Shown in pieces: positions 1 through 7,630 of a stretch of DNA of 64,000 bases. The stretch covers positions 20,024 through 84,023 of the forward strand of contig DFJI01000029.1 of assembly GCA_002372235.1 (NCBI GenBank), read 5' to 3'. The position numbers and the translations under genes are program-made. Each line of letters opens with the position of its first letter. Within the stretch, counting starts at the first letter, position 1. This stretch comes from Prevotella sp. UBA3675 (GTDB lineage Bacteria > Bacteroidota > Bacteroidia > Bacteroidales > Bacteroidaceae). The notes under the pieces were generated by a model. It saw only the letters and a program-made list of their open reading frames with translations, made no database searches and was not told where the DNA came from.

Positions 1-722
1 GCGTGTCGTGCGACAAGTTGCCCGATGTGCTGCCTGCCGACATTGAAGGCTTCCATTGTCACTGTCATTGCGAGAGTGGTGCCGACGTGTTGGAGCGCAC
101 GCTCTCAAACATCGAGGAGAAGTTTGCCCGCTGGTTCCCGCAACTGAAGTGGCTCAATCTGGGCGGCGGTCATCTCATGACCCGTAAAGACTACGATGTG
201 GAACTCCTGATTCGCATCATGAAAGGTCTGCACGAGCGCTATCCGTGGCTGAAGATCATTCTCGAACCGGGCAGCGCCTTTGCCTGGCAGACTGGACCGT
301 TGGTGAGCCATGTCGTAGATGTCGTAGAGGATAAGGGCATCCGCACTGCCATCCTCGATGTGAGCTTCACCTGTCACATGCCCGACTGTCTGGAAATGCC
401 CTACTTCCCAGAAGTGCGCGGAGCAAGGCACATCAGCGAAGATGCTGTAGGCCCACTCAACAACGCCCGTCCCTCTTCCTTTGTTTACCGCTTGGGCGGA
501 AACAGTTGCCTGTCTGGCGATTTCATGGCATCGTGGCAGTTCGATCACGAATTGCAAGTGGGAGAGGAGATTATCTTCGAAGACATGATACACTACACCA
601 CCGTGAAGACCAACATGTTCAATGGCATTACCCATCCTTCCATTGGCATGCTGCATGAAGACGGAACCCTTGAGGTGCTTCGGCGCTTCGGCTACGAGGA
701 TTATCGTGACCGGATGGATTGA
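1..722 (+). CDS. nspC: Carboxynorspermidine decarboxylase, 3' part
   Basis: C-terminal 239 residues of a PLP-dependent fold-III decarboxylase that makes norspermidine or spermidine from the carboxy form. The frame is open to the left edge, so the first start seen (GTG at 3) is probably internal and the lysine-bearing N-terminus lies outside the window. Visible family features are the His/Cys-rich stretch before CESGADVLERTL, the glycine loop LNLGGGH, EPGSAFAW, and the late segment LGGNSCLSGD, which matches the active-site Cys region of the ornithine/carboxynorspermidine decarboxylase fold. Ends with TGA at 720-722, followed by a small hairpin. Identification is by recognition of the family; the polyamine step is inferred from it. 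Confidence 0.88.
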   Translation, partial: VSCDKLPDVLPADIEGFHCHCHCESGADVLERTLSNIEEKFARWFPQLKWLNLGGGHLMTRKDYDVELLIRIMKGLHERYPWLKIILEPGSAFAWQTGPLVSHVVDVVEDKGIRTAILDVSFTCHMPDCLEMPYFPEVRGARHISEDAVGPLNNARPSSFVYRLGGNSCLSGDFMASWQFDHELQVGEEIIFEDMIHYTTVKTNMFNGITHPSIGMLHEDGTLEVLRRFGYEDYRDRMD

Positions 723-733
723 CCTCTTCTTTC

Positions 734-758
734 TTCTATTTCAGGGGCTGAAATAGAA
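734..758 (+). terminator. Hairpin after nspC
   Basis: Perfect 10-bp stem (734-743 with 749-758) around a GGGGC loop, 12 nt after the nspC stop. It is followed only by CATTTTC, so the U tract is weak. Probably the nspC transcript end. Confidence 0.5.
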
Positions 759-784
759 CATTTTCGAGAATCATTTGGATTAAA

Positions 785-860
785 TGAGAATAAGCAGCTG
801 CAGCGGATTACATAGTCCGCTGCAGCTGCTTATATAATCCGCTATAGCTGCTTATTCTCA
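785..860. repeat. Three-armed inverted repeat
   Basis: The 26-nt arm at 785-810 is repeated inverted at 835-860 with two mismatches. A third arm at 814-831 also pairs with 791-807. Two mutually exclusive hairpins can therefore form around the core GCAGCTGCAGC. There is no T tract. The rest of 723-1003 shows no gene; antisense reading frames over the tRNAs here are artefacts. Confidence 0.6.
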
Positions 861-1003
861 TTCAACCTAAATGCCCCCTAAGAACAGGACACTTTGCCCC
901 GTTGAATAGCTGTGATTATTCCCTGAAATCGTACGTGCCGACCTCAAAAACAGGCGTAAAAGATGCCTTTTTACACTTTTTTGTAAAAAAAACACTGAAA
1001 AGT

Positions 1004-1035
1004 TTTGGTAGTTTGGAAAAAAGTCGTACTTTTGC
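1004..1035 (+). promoter_or_regulatory. Promoter of the tRNA operon
   Basis: TTTG at 1004-1007, 19 nt, then TACTTTTGC at 1027-1035: an exact fit to the Bacteroidetes primary sigma pattern. About 45 nt upstream of the first tRNA. The core from 1017 is nearly identical to that of the rRNA promoter at 63690. Confidence 0.8.
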
Positions 1036-1078
1036 ATCCGCATTCGAGCGAGATGCTTCTCAAAAGAGAATAAATACT

Positions 1079-1151
1079 GCGGAAATAGCTCAGTTGGTAG
1101 AGCACAACCTTGCCAAGGTTGGGGTCGCGGGTCCGAGTCCCGTTTTCCGCT
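1079..1151 (+). tRNA. tRNA-Gly (GCC)
   Basis: 73-nt cloverleaf. Acceptor GCGGAAA pairs with TTTCCGC and the discriminator is T. D loop AGCTCAGTTGGTAGAGC, anticodon GCC at 1112-1114, T arm GGGTCCGAGTCCC. CCA is not encoded. Identical copy at 1419. Confidence 0.95.
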
Positions 1152-1200
1152 CAACATTTTGAAACAAAGAGCGTTAGGGTGTTGGACCCTTTCGAAAAAT

Positions 1201-1282
1201 GCCCAGGTGGCGGAATTGGTAGACGCGCACGTTTCAGGTGCGTGTGCCGCGAGGCGTGCAGGTTCGAGTCCTGTTCTGGGCA
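1201..1282 (+). tRNA. tRNA-Leu (CAG)
   Basis: Class II tRNA with a long variable arm. Acceptor GCCCAGG pairs with TCTGGGC, discriminator A. Anticodon stem CACGT/GCGTG carries the loop TTCAGGT, giving anticodon CAG at 1235-1237. T loop TTCGAGT. CCA not encoded. Confidence 0.93.
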
Positions 1283-1314
1283 CTCTTTCTTTCAACATGG
1301 TTAACTCTCATGTT

Positions 1315-1398
1315 GGAGAGGTGGCGGAATTGGTAGACGCGCTACTTTGAGGGGGTAGTGTCAATTGCGACGTGGGAGTTCGAGTCTCCTCCTCTTCA
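1315..1398 (+). tRNA. tRNA-Leu (GAG)
   Basis: Class II tRNA. Acceptor GGAGAGG pairs with CCTCTTC with one G-U, discriminator A. Anticodon stem CTACT/GGTAG holds loop TTGAGGG, anticodon GAG at 1349-1351. A poly-T run follows at about 1400, but the next tRNA lies only 20 nt further on. Confidence 0.93.
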
Positions 1399-1418
1399 CT
1401 TTTTTTTCAATAAGAATT

Positions 1419-1491
1419 GCGGAAATAGCTCAGTTGGTAGAGCACAACCTTGCCAAGGTTGGGGTCGCGGGTCCGAGTCCCGTTTTCCGCT
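1419..1491 (+). tRNA. tRNA-Gly (GCC), second copy
   Basis: Base-for-base copy of the tRNA-Gly at 1079, closing the four-tRNA operon. The next gene starts 36 nt later and may be co-transcribed. Confidence 0.95.
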
Positions 1492-1527
1492 CTTATTATA
1501 TTTTTAGGAAAACAACCAATTCTTCAA

Positions 1528-2067
1528 ATGAACTTATATTTAAGATACTTTGACAAAGAGGCACTTGTCAATACTGTAGATGAAGCCATTGATTTTCTGA
1601 AAGCTATTGACGAGATTGGCATGAATCCTGTTCTTGAGGCCGACATTCGCGACTATGCCGCCAGTGATGTGTTCTATCCCAAACGCTACAAGATTCGTCC
1701 GCGCGTCTATTTTATTATCATCAAGACCGAAGCTGCCAACATGAACGACTTCAAAGAGAAAAAAGCCGTGCGCAACGGTGCGCCTGAAAAGGTGAGACAG
1801 AGTACATCGAATGTCATGAAACTCAATGAGGAACGCGACGGATGGTATGAGGGAACAATCGACTTCAAGCGTGTGCAGCAAGTGCCGGGAACAGGCAAGT
1901 TCCAGTATCGCGACACGCATTTCGTGGCTGTAGTGAAGGCCATGTCGGGAATCGACTGCTATAATCGTATTGTGGATCATCTGCGGCAGCGCGTCGATGA
2001 CAGAAGTCAATTCCCGTCGGCAAAGGGCAAGAATTTCAAGTTCCGCTATATGGGAATGGCAAAATGA
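1528..2067 (+). CDS. Conserved protein of unknown function
   Basis: 179-residue soluble protein starting MNLYLRYFDKEALV. The ATG at 1528 was chosen because the frame upstream runs through the tRNA. No signal peptide or membrane segment. Charged, with a lysine-rich middle and a basic C-terminus (KGKNFKFRYMGMAK). I do not recognise a catalytic motif. Lies 20 nt before ssb and may be transcribed with the tRNAs or with ssb. Function unknown. Confidence 0.75.
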   Translation: MNLYLRYFDKEALVNTVDEAIDFLKAIDEIGMNPVLEADIRDYAASDVFYPKRYKIRPRVYFIIIKTEAANMNDFKEKKAVRNGAPEKVRQSTSNVMKLNEERDGWYEGTIDFKRVQQVPGTGKFQYRDTHFVAVVKAMSGIDCYNRIVDHLRQRVDDRSQFPSAKGKNFKFRYMGMAK

Positions 2068-2087
2068 GAGGCTTTTTTTGAGAAATC

Positions 2088-2471
2088 ATGAACAAAGTAA
2101 TGCTGATAGGCAATGTGGGCCGAGACCCTGAGATACGTTACGTGGATCAGGGACAGGCAGTGGCACGTCTGACGATGGCCACCACGGAGCGCGGTTATAC
2201 GTTGCAGAACGGCACACAAGTGCCCGACCGCACTGAGTGGCACAACGTGATTCTCTGGAACCGGCTGGCCGAGATCGTGGAGCGCTACGTACACAAGGGC
2301 GACAAACTCTACATTGAAGGGCGCATACACTACGCTTCTTACGATGACAAACAGGGCAAACGTCAGTATTACACGGAAATATGGGCCGACAACATGGAGA
2401 TGTTGACACCTCGTTCCGCTTCTACCACAGAAAAACAAAACGATGGAGTATCTCCAACAAATAATCAGTGA
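2088..2471 (+). CDS. ssb: Single-stranded DNA-binding protein
   Basis: 127 residues, one OB fold. Starts MNKVMLIGNVGRDPEIRY and shows the family segments VARLTMATTE, TEWHNVILWNRLAE and GDKLYIEGRIHY. Binds single-stranded DNA in replication and repair. The C-terminal tail (ending GVSPTNNQ) is short and lacks the usual acidic DDDIPF-like tip. Its last 29 nt overlap the start of gldE, so the two are probably translationally coupled; ssb-gldE adjacency is common in Bacteroidetes. Confidence 0.93.
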   Translation: MNKVMLIGNVGRDPEIRYVDQGQAVARLTMATTERGYTLQNGTQVPDRTEWHNVILWNRLAEIVERYVHKGDKLYIEGRIHYASYDDKQGKRQYYTEIWADNMEMLTPRSASTTEKQNDGVSPTNNQ

Positions 2472-3768
2472 AGTGCAGTTCTTTGAACCATCGTTCGGAG
2501 CTGTGCTTTCCATTATCCTGGCCGGTGTGCTACTCATCGCCTCTGGCTTCGCATCGGGATCGGAGATTGCTTTCTTTTCACTCTCTCCCAATGACTTGAG
2601 CGAACTGGACGAGGAGAAAAGAGAGGCCGACGGGAAAATACAAATCTTACGGGAAGACTCAGAGCGCACGCTCGCCACGATTCTGATTACGAATAATCTG
2701 GTGAACGTGACCATCATCATGCTCTGTAACTACTTTTTCGCTCAGGTCATCAGTTTTGGCAATGCTTACTGGCTGGAGTTCCTGGTCATCACGGTGCTCC
2801 TCACTTTCGTGCTGCTGCTTTTCGGCGAAATCATGCCGAAGGTGTATTGCTCGCAGCATGCACTGGCTGTGTGTCGGGCTTTTGTGGGTCCCATCATGGT
2901 GTTGCGCAAGGTGTTCTATCCCATTTCGACCGTGCTCATACGGTTGGGCGTACTGGCTGAGAAGGTGATGCTGAAAGACAGTCGCGGACTGAGCGTGGAT
3001 GATTTGGAGCAGGCACTGGAGCTTACGGACAAGGAGGAACTGAAGGAAGAGAAGAACATGCTGGAGGGCATCGTGCGCTTCGGCGACGAGACGGCCAAGG
3101 AGGTGATGACCAGCCGACAGGATGTGGTGGCACTCGACTTCCGTTCCACGTTTCCCGAAGTGCTGCAGTGCATCGTGGAAAACAACTACTCGCGCATACC
3201 TGTCTATCAGGAGTCGATGGACAATGTGCGCGGCATCCTCTACATCAAGGATTTGCTTCCCCATCTCAACAAGCCTGCCGCTTTCCGTTGGCAGTCGCTC
3301 ATACGTCCGCCTTATTTCGTGCCTGAGACGAAGAAGATTGACGACCTGCTGCGCGACTTTCAGGAAAACAAAGTACACATCGCCATCGTGGTTGATGAGT
3401 TCGGTGGCACCAGCGGACTGGTGACGCTGGAGGATATTCTGGAAGAAATTGTGGGAGAAATCAACGACGAGTATGACGAGGAGGAGAAACCCTACGTTCG
3501 CATCAATGCGAATACCTATGTGTTTGAGGGTAAGACACTTCTCTCCGATTTCTATAAGATTCTGAATCTTGACGACGAGTCGTTTGAAGAAGTGCAGGGC
3601 GATGCCGACAGTCTGGCCGGCTTGATGCTGGAGCTAAAGGGCGACTTCCCCAAGCCTCATGAGAAACTGGAATATCAGAACTTCCGTTTCGAGATCGTTG
3701 AGATGGATCAGCACCGCATCTCGAAAATAAAGGTGATTATAGGAAAAGACGAAAACATAAAAGAATAG
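2443..3768 (+). CDS. gldE: GldE-like membrane protein with CBS domains
   Basis: 441 residues. Order: N-terminal DUF21/CNNM membrane domain with several hydrophobic helices (about residues 15-170, including SGFASGSEIAFFSL), paired CBS domains (about 205-335, VMTSRQDVVALD and VDEFGGTSGLVTLEDILEEIVG), and a CorC/HlyC transporter-associated domain at the C-terminus. The family is named for gliding motility but is widespread in non-gliding Bacteroidetes, where an ion-transport or lipoprotein-related role is more likely. Starts inside ssb and ends in a terminator stem. Confidence 0.88.
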   Translation: MEYLQQIISEVQFFEPSFGAVLSIILAGVLLIASGFASGSEIAFFSLSPNDLSELDEEKREADGKIQILREDSERTLATILITNNLVNVTIIMLCNYFFAQVISFGNAYWLEFLVITVLLTFVLLLFGEIMPKVYCSQHALAVCRAFVGPIMVLRKVFYPISTVLIRLGVLAEKVMLKDSRGLSVDDLEQALELTDKEELKEEKNMLEGIVRFGDETAKEVMTSRQDVVALDFRSTFPEVLQCIVENNYSRIPVYQESMDNVRGILYIKDLLPHLNKPAAFRWQSLIRPPYFVPETKKIDDLLRDFQENKVHIAIVVDEFGGTSGLVTLEDILEEIVGEINDEYDEEEKPYVRINANTYVFEGKTLLSDFYKILNLDDESFEEVQGDADSLAGLMLELKGDFPKPHEKLEYQNFRFEIVEMDQHRISKIKVIIGKDENIKE

Positions 3769-3797
3769 GCCCTCAACCGAGAGCCTATTCTCTTTTT
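3763..3797 (+). terminator. Terminator of ssb-gldE
   Basis: GAATAGGC (3763-3770) pairs with GCCTATTC (3783-3790), followed by TCTTTTT. The left arm contains the gldE TAG stop codon. Between here and 3855 the motif GTGTGCTAC recurs with drift at 3799, 3830 and 3852; no other feature seen. Confidence 0.75.
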
Positions 3798-3854
3798 CGT
3801 GTGCTACTAATTGAGAGCCTTTTTATACGTGTGCTACCATCTGAGAGATTTGCG

Positions 3855-5198
3855 CTACCATCCGAAGTCGGAAAGGTGTGCGGCGTAATACCAGGCCGTC
3901 TTCTTGATGCTGGCATTATAGCCTTCGTGGCTCACGTTGTTCGAAGTGTAAGGCAAATACCGTGTGTTCGGCCTGTTTTGTGCCACGAACATACTGATGC
4001 CCCCATAGCGCTCGTCAGTGAGTATCGTCTCGGTAGTTCTTCCGTTGTCATCCTTTCCAAAGACATAAGCCATGATCTGTCCGTCGGTCATCCATCCCGT
4101 TGAGGCATTCACCTTGTAAATGACGGCGCGGTCGAGAGCCGCTTTCCAGATGTTGTATGACTGCGCATCGGCGTAGTGGTGCATCACATCGTTCATGTCG
4201 TACATCACGCTGGCCTTGTTGCTGGTTCTGTTCCCACGATAGTATATAAGCTTCTCCTTTGAAAGATCGGGCCAGTCTGATTTCTCGGTCGAGGTCAAGA
4301 AGCTGTGCAGCGCAGTGTTAGTGGCGGTGGCCAGTTGGTCGAGCTCCGCAGTGCGAACCACTGAGAGTGGCGTGCGGGCAACATAGGATATGGTGGACCA
4401 GCCGTTAGGAGAATAGTTCACCTTGAATGCCTGGTTGAAATAGCTATCTACAATATTCTGATAGAATTGTTCAGAGCTGTCGAACAAGCTTTTCGTGAGT
4501 GTAGCGTAGGGGGCTCCCTTTGCCGGAACCTCGGCGGGCGAGGCAATGATGTAGTCGGCAGCATGGCGCAGCTCATAGGCGCTCTCAATGCACTGGAACT
4601 GGCAGCAGTCAGCGAAGATGAACTTCAGGTGACCCCATTCGCAGATGGTCTTGTTCAGCGTGTGCATGTTCATCCATTTGCCTGAGGCAGAATAAGAGTT
4701 ATTGCCGCTGTCTATTCCGTAAGCCTTCAGTGGGCCATGTGCCGAAGTGCCGGCTCTGGTGCCGGTGCTGAGCGAGTCTTCGAGCAGCCATCCCGAAGAG
4801 TGTCCCCATAGCACCAATCCGTATTCGCGTGCAGGATAGTTCTTCGATGTGTAGTCAAGAATGTTGCGTAGCACGGCAGGGTCTGAGCTGTAGCCGTCGG
4901 TCTCCAGGAAGAGAGAGTCGATAGCGACACCCTCGTGCATGCGGATAATGTAGGGCTTATGCGAGTTGCTGACATCATCCACATAGACGACCAGTGAGTT
5001 GTTTCCGATGCCTTGCGAGCCAACGCGCATCTCTTCCAGTTCGCTATATATCTCAGAAGTCAGGTTGTTCTCGCCAGAGATATACACCAGTACGGTGCGG
5101 TCGCACGGTTCCTTCTCGTCGTGGCGATTAGAGTCATCGTCCTTGTTGCAACTGAAAAACATTGCGAGAACAGCCATCCAATATATTAGTTTCTTCAT
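3855..5198 (-). CDS. Clostripain-family (C11) cysteine peptidase lipoprotein
   Basis: 447 residues. Signal peptide with lipobox MFFSC (Cys17) followed by a run of Asp, typical of a surface or periplasmic lipoprotein. The peptidase C11 fold is indicated by VLVYISGENNL, the catalytic His in VLWGHSSGW (His133) and the catalytic Cys in FIFADCCQF (Cys198 or 199). Family members cleave after basic residues; the substrate here is unknown. Monocistronic with its own promoter at 5217-5247. Convergent with gldE. Confidence 0.85.
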   Translation of the reverse strand: MKKLIYWMAVLAMFFSCNKDDDSNRHDEKEPCDRTVLVYISGENNLTSEIYSELEEMRVGSQGIGNNSLVVYVDDVSNSHKPYIIRMHEGVAIDSLFLETDGYSSDPAVLRNILDYTSKNYPAREYGLVLWGHSSGWLLEDSLSTGTRAGTSAHGPLKAYGIDSGNNSYSASGKWMNMHTLNKTICEWGHLKFIFADCCQFQCIESAYELRHAADYIIASPAEVPAKGAPYATLTKSLFDSSEQFYQNIVDSYFNQAFKVNYSPNGWSTISYVARTPLSVVRTAELDQLATATNTALHSFLTSTEKSDWPDLSKEKLIYYRGNRTSNKASVMYDMNDVMHHYADAQSYNIWKAALDRAVIYKVNASTGWMTDGQIMAYVFGKDDNGRTTETILTDERYGGISMFVAQNRPNTRYLPYTSNNVSHEGYNASIKKTAWYYAAHLSDFGW

Positions 5199-5216
5199 GA
5201 TTCTTCCTATTTCGTT

Positions 5217-5247
5217 GCAAAGTTACGGAAAAGTTCTCGTTATCAAA
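5217..5247 (-). promoter_or_regulatory. Promoter of the C11 peptidase gene
   Basis: On the minus strand TTTG (5244-5247), 18 nt, then TAACTTTGC (5225-5217), about 20 nt ahead of the ATG. Confidence 0.65.
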
Positions 5248-5331
5248 TCCCCTTTTTCGTTAATCTTCTCAAATCCGTTGCGAACCGAAACTTTTTTATG
5301 CACAAAATTATAAAATATGATTAATATTTAC

Positions 5332-5526
5332 TACTTTTGTAGCCGCCAGCAGAGATGCCACAATGTGACATCTTTAAACAAATGCTACAATAACATTAGT
5401 GATATAGAAGCATAAAAAGGAAGCTTCTTGTGAAAAGAAGCAGGCATTCTGTAGAATGAATAGCATCGGCAATAAGCGAATAGGATTCAACATAAAGGAA
5501 ACGGCTGGTTAAACAAATCAAAAACA
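5332..5526 (+). promoter_or_regulatory. -7 box and structured leader of the GH2 gene
   Basis: TACTTTTGT at 5332-5340 fits the -7 box; no clear TTTG lies 19 nt upstream. The leader of about 180 nt holds several small hairpins: about 5351-5371, 5423-5429 with 5435-5441 (GCTTCTT/AAGAAGC), and 5445-5449 with 5454-5458. The length suggests post-transcriptional control. No known riboswitch recognised. Confidence 0.45.
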
Positions 5527-7617
5527 ATGATAATCAAAAACAAACTAATGACATTAAGCCTTATTTCAGTTATGGGAGTGTTGGCAATCGATGGAAATGC
5601 AAAGAAGAAAAGAACTGTTGTGAACTGCCTCGCCTTACTGCTCATGACCGTGATGACAAGTCAAGCCCAGGGAAGAACTGATGTGCTCCTCAACGACGGC
5701 TGGACCTTTCGCCCCATTAGCGATACCACATACGGCAAGCAGGGCACAGCGGTGACACTGCCCCACACGTGGAATGCCAGTTACGTGAAGGGCACCTACT
5801 ACAATCGCGAGACAATGGTCTATAACCGCATGCTCAACGTGAGCGAGAAGATGCTACGCAGCAACCGCCTGTTCTTGCGTTTTGAGGGTGTCAACTCAGT
5901 AGCCGACGTGTTCGTGAACCGCAAGACCGTTGGCCACCACAAAGGTGGCTACACAGCATTTTGTATAGAGATAACCGATTTCGTTCATGAAGGCAACAAC
6001 GAATTGGAAGTGTGGGCAGGCAATGCCTTTCGCACCGATGTGCTGCCCATTGCGGGCGACTTCAATGTCTATGGAGGCATACACCGGCCCGTACACCTGC
6101 TCATCACAGACCGCGACTGCATATCACCCACCGACTATGCTTCGAGAGGTGTCTATGTGCATCAGGAGAAAGTGTCGCGACAGGAGGCTGAACTCCGTGT
6201 AGAGACCGTGTTGTCGCTGACCACGGCAACTGAGACCAAGCAGCTGCGGCTGACCATGACCGATGCCTGGGGAAAGGTGGTGGCACAGCGGACAGATGCC
6301 GTCAGTGGTGGCGTGATGCAGCAAGACCTCTCGTTAAAGAATCCCACACTCTGGCACGGGCGCAAGAATCCCTACCTATATAATATAAAGGTGGAACTAC
6401 TTGATGGCGGACGGGTAATCGATATGGTGGACGAGCAGACCGGTCTGCGCTATTTCTCTGTTGACCCAGAGCAAGGCTTCTTCCTCAACGGCGAACACTA
6501 TCCGCTGCAGGGCTTCAACCGTCATGAGGATGTCGATGGCAAGGGCAGTGCGCTTTCAGCAGACGATCATGAGCGCGACATGCAACTCATCAGCGAGACG
6601 GGGGCCACGATGATTCGTCTCTCACATTATCCACAGAGTCGTTGCTTCTACGATCTGGCCGACCGTCATGGCATGGTGCTCTGGAGCGAGATTCCCCTTG
6701 TCGGTCCGGGGGGCTACGATTTCACAGGCTATGTGAAGAATGTGGAAGACAATGCCCGTCAGGTGGCGCTCGAAATGGTATATCAGAATTACAATCACCC
6801 GTCGGTATGTTTCTGGGGACTCTTCAACGAACTACTCGTTGACGAGGGACGCTTCCGGGAATGGGACCATCCCGTCGGCTTCGTCAAAGAGCTCCATCAT
6901 CTGGTGAAACAGGCCGACCCCTCGCGCCTTACTACCTTTGCCACTTGCGTCCAGCACACCCACTATCTCGGCTGTAGCGACCTCATGGCCTGGAACAAAT
7001 ACTTCCGCAAGCCTGGTAATGAGCCGAAGGTGCGACAGTTCTATGCCGAGGCCAAGGCCACGCGCGGCGGTCAGCCACTGGGTATCTCTGAGTATGGCGA
7101 TGCCGGCAGCATCCATATCCACACTGACCCACGCTACGATCGGACCCGCGACCATGCCGAGAACTACCAGCTCCTGACCCACGAGGGCTACTGGCGCGCC
7201 ATCAAGGACGAGCAATGGCTATGGTGCAAGTGCATCTGGCAATTCAGCGACACACAGACCAGCATACGTCATGAGGGCGATCGCGACGGTATGAACGACA
7301 AAGGCGTGGTGACCTACGACCGACAGGTGTGCAAGGATATCTACTATTTCTACAAGGCGCAGTGGAACCCCGAGCCGATGGTCTATATCACTGGCCGACG
7401 GTTCAAGAACCGCAAGTATGGTCTCACCGACGTGAAAGCTTATACCAACCAAAAGGAAGCCACGCTTTACATCAATGGCCGCAAGATAGGTAAGGCCAAA
7501 GCCGACGACATAGGGCGGCTGCAATGGAAAGACGTGCAGCTCAGCAAGGGCGACAACGTGATAGAGGTGCGATTGGGCAAGCTCAGCGACACCTGCACAT
7601 GGACACTGAAGAACTAA
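5527..7617 (+). CDS. Glycoside hydrolase family 2 enzyme (beta-galactosidase-like)
   Basis: 696 residues. Sugar-binding domain, immunoglobulin-like domain, then TIM barrel: GFNRHEDVDGKG, ATMIRLSHYPQ, acid/base Glu in FWGLFNEL (Glu435) and nucleophile Glu in GISEYGDAG (Glu522). A retaining exo-glycosidase, probably periplasmic. Beta-galactosidase fits best; beta-glucuronidase or another GH2 specificity is possible. The N-terminus is odd: two hydrophobic stretches (LMTLSLISVMGVLAI and LALLLMTVMTSQAQG) separated by KKKR, so the true start may be an internal GTG near 5620. Followed after 13 nt by the GH28-GH106 gene, implying one operon acting on a pectin-type side chain. Confidence 0.85.
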   Translation: MIIKNKLMTLSLISVMGVLAIDGNAKKKRTVVNCLALLLMTVMTSQAQGRTDVLLNDGWTFRPISDTTYGKQGTAVTLPHTWNASYVKGTYYNRETMVYNRMLNVSEKMLRSNRLFLRFEGVNSVADVFVNRKTVGHHKGGYTAFCIEITDFVHEGNNELEVWAGNAFRTDVLPIAGDFNVYGGIHRPVHLLITDRDCISPTDYASRGVYVHQEKVSRQEAELRVETVLSLTTATETKQLRLTMTDAWGKVVAQRTDAVSGGVMQQDLSLKNPTLWHGRKNPYLYNIKVELLDGGRVIDMVDEQTGLRYFSVDPEQGFFLNGEHYPLQGFNRHEDVDGKGSALSADDHERDMQLISETGATMIRLSHYPQSRCFYDLADRHGMVLWSEIPLVGPGGYDFTGYVKNVEDNARQVALEMVYQNYNHPSVCFWGLFNELLVDEGRFREWDHPVGFVKELHHLVKQADPSRLTTFATCVQHTHYLGCSDLMAWNKYFRKPGNEPKVRQFYAEAKATRGGQPLGISEYGDAGSIHIHTDPRYDRTRDHAENYQLLTHEGYWRAIKDEQWLWCKCIWQFSDTQTSIRHEGDRDGMNDKGVVTYDRQVCKDIYYFYKAQWNPEPMVYITGRRFKNRKYGLTDVKAYTNQKEATLYINGRKIGKAKADDIGRLQWKDVQLSKGDNVIEVRLGKLSDTCTWTLKN

Positions 7618-7630
7618 CTACTTATAAGCA

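Noticed and set aside
867..1298. Minus-strand ORF of 143 codons over the tRNA genes
   Set aside because: It reads antisense to three tRNAs and is a well-known type of false gene call.
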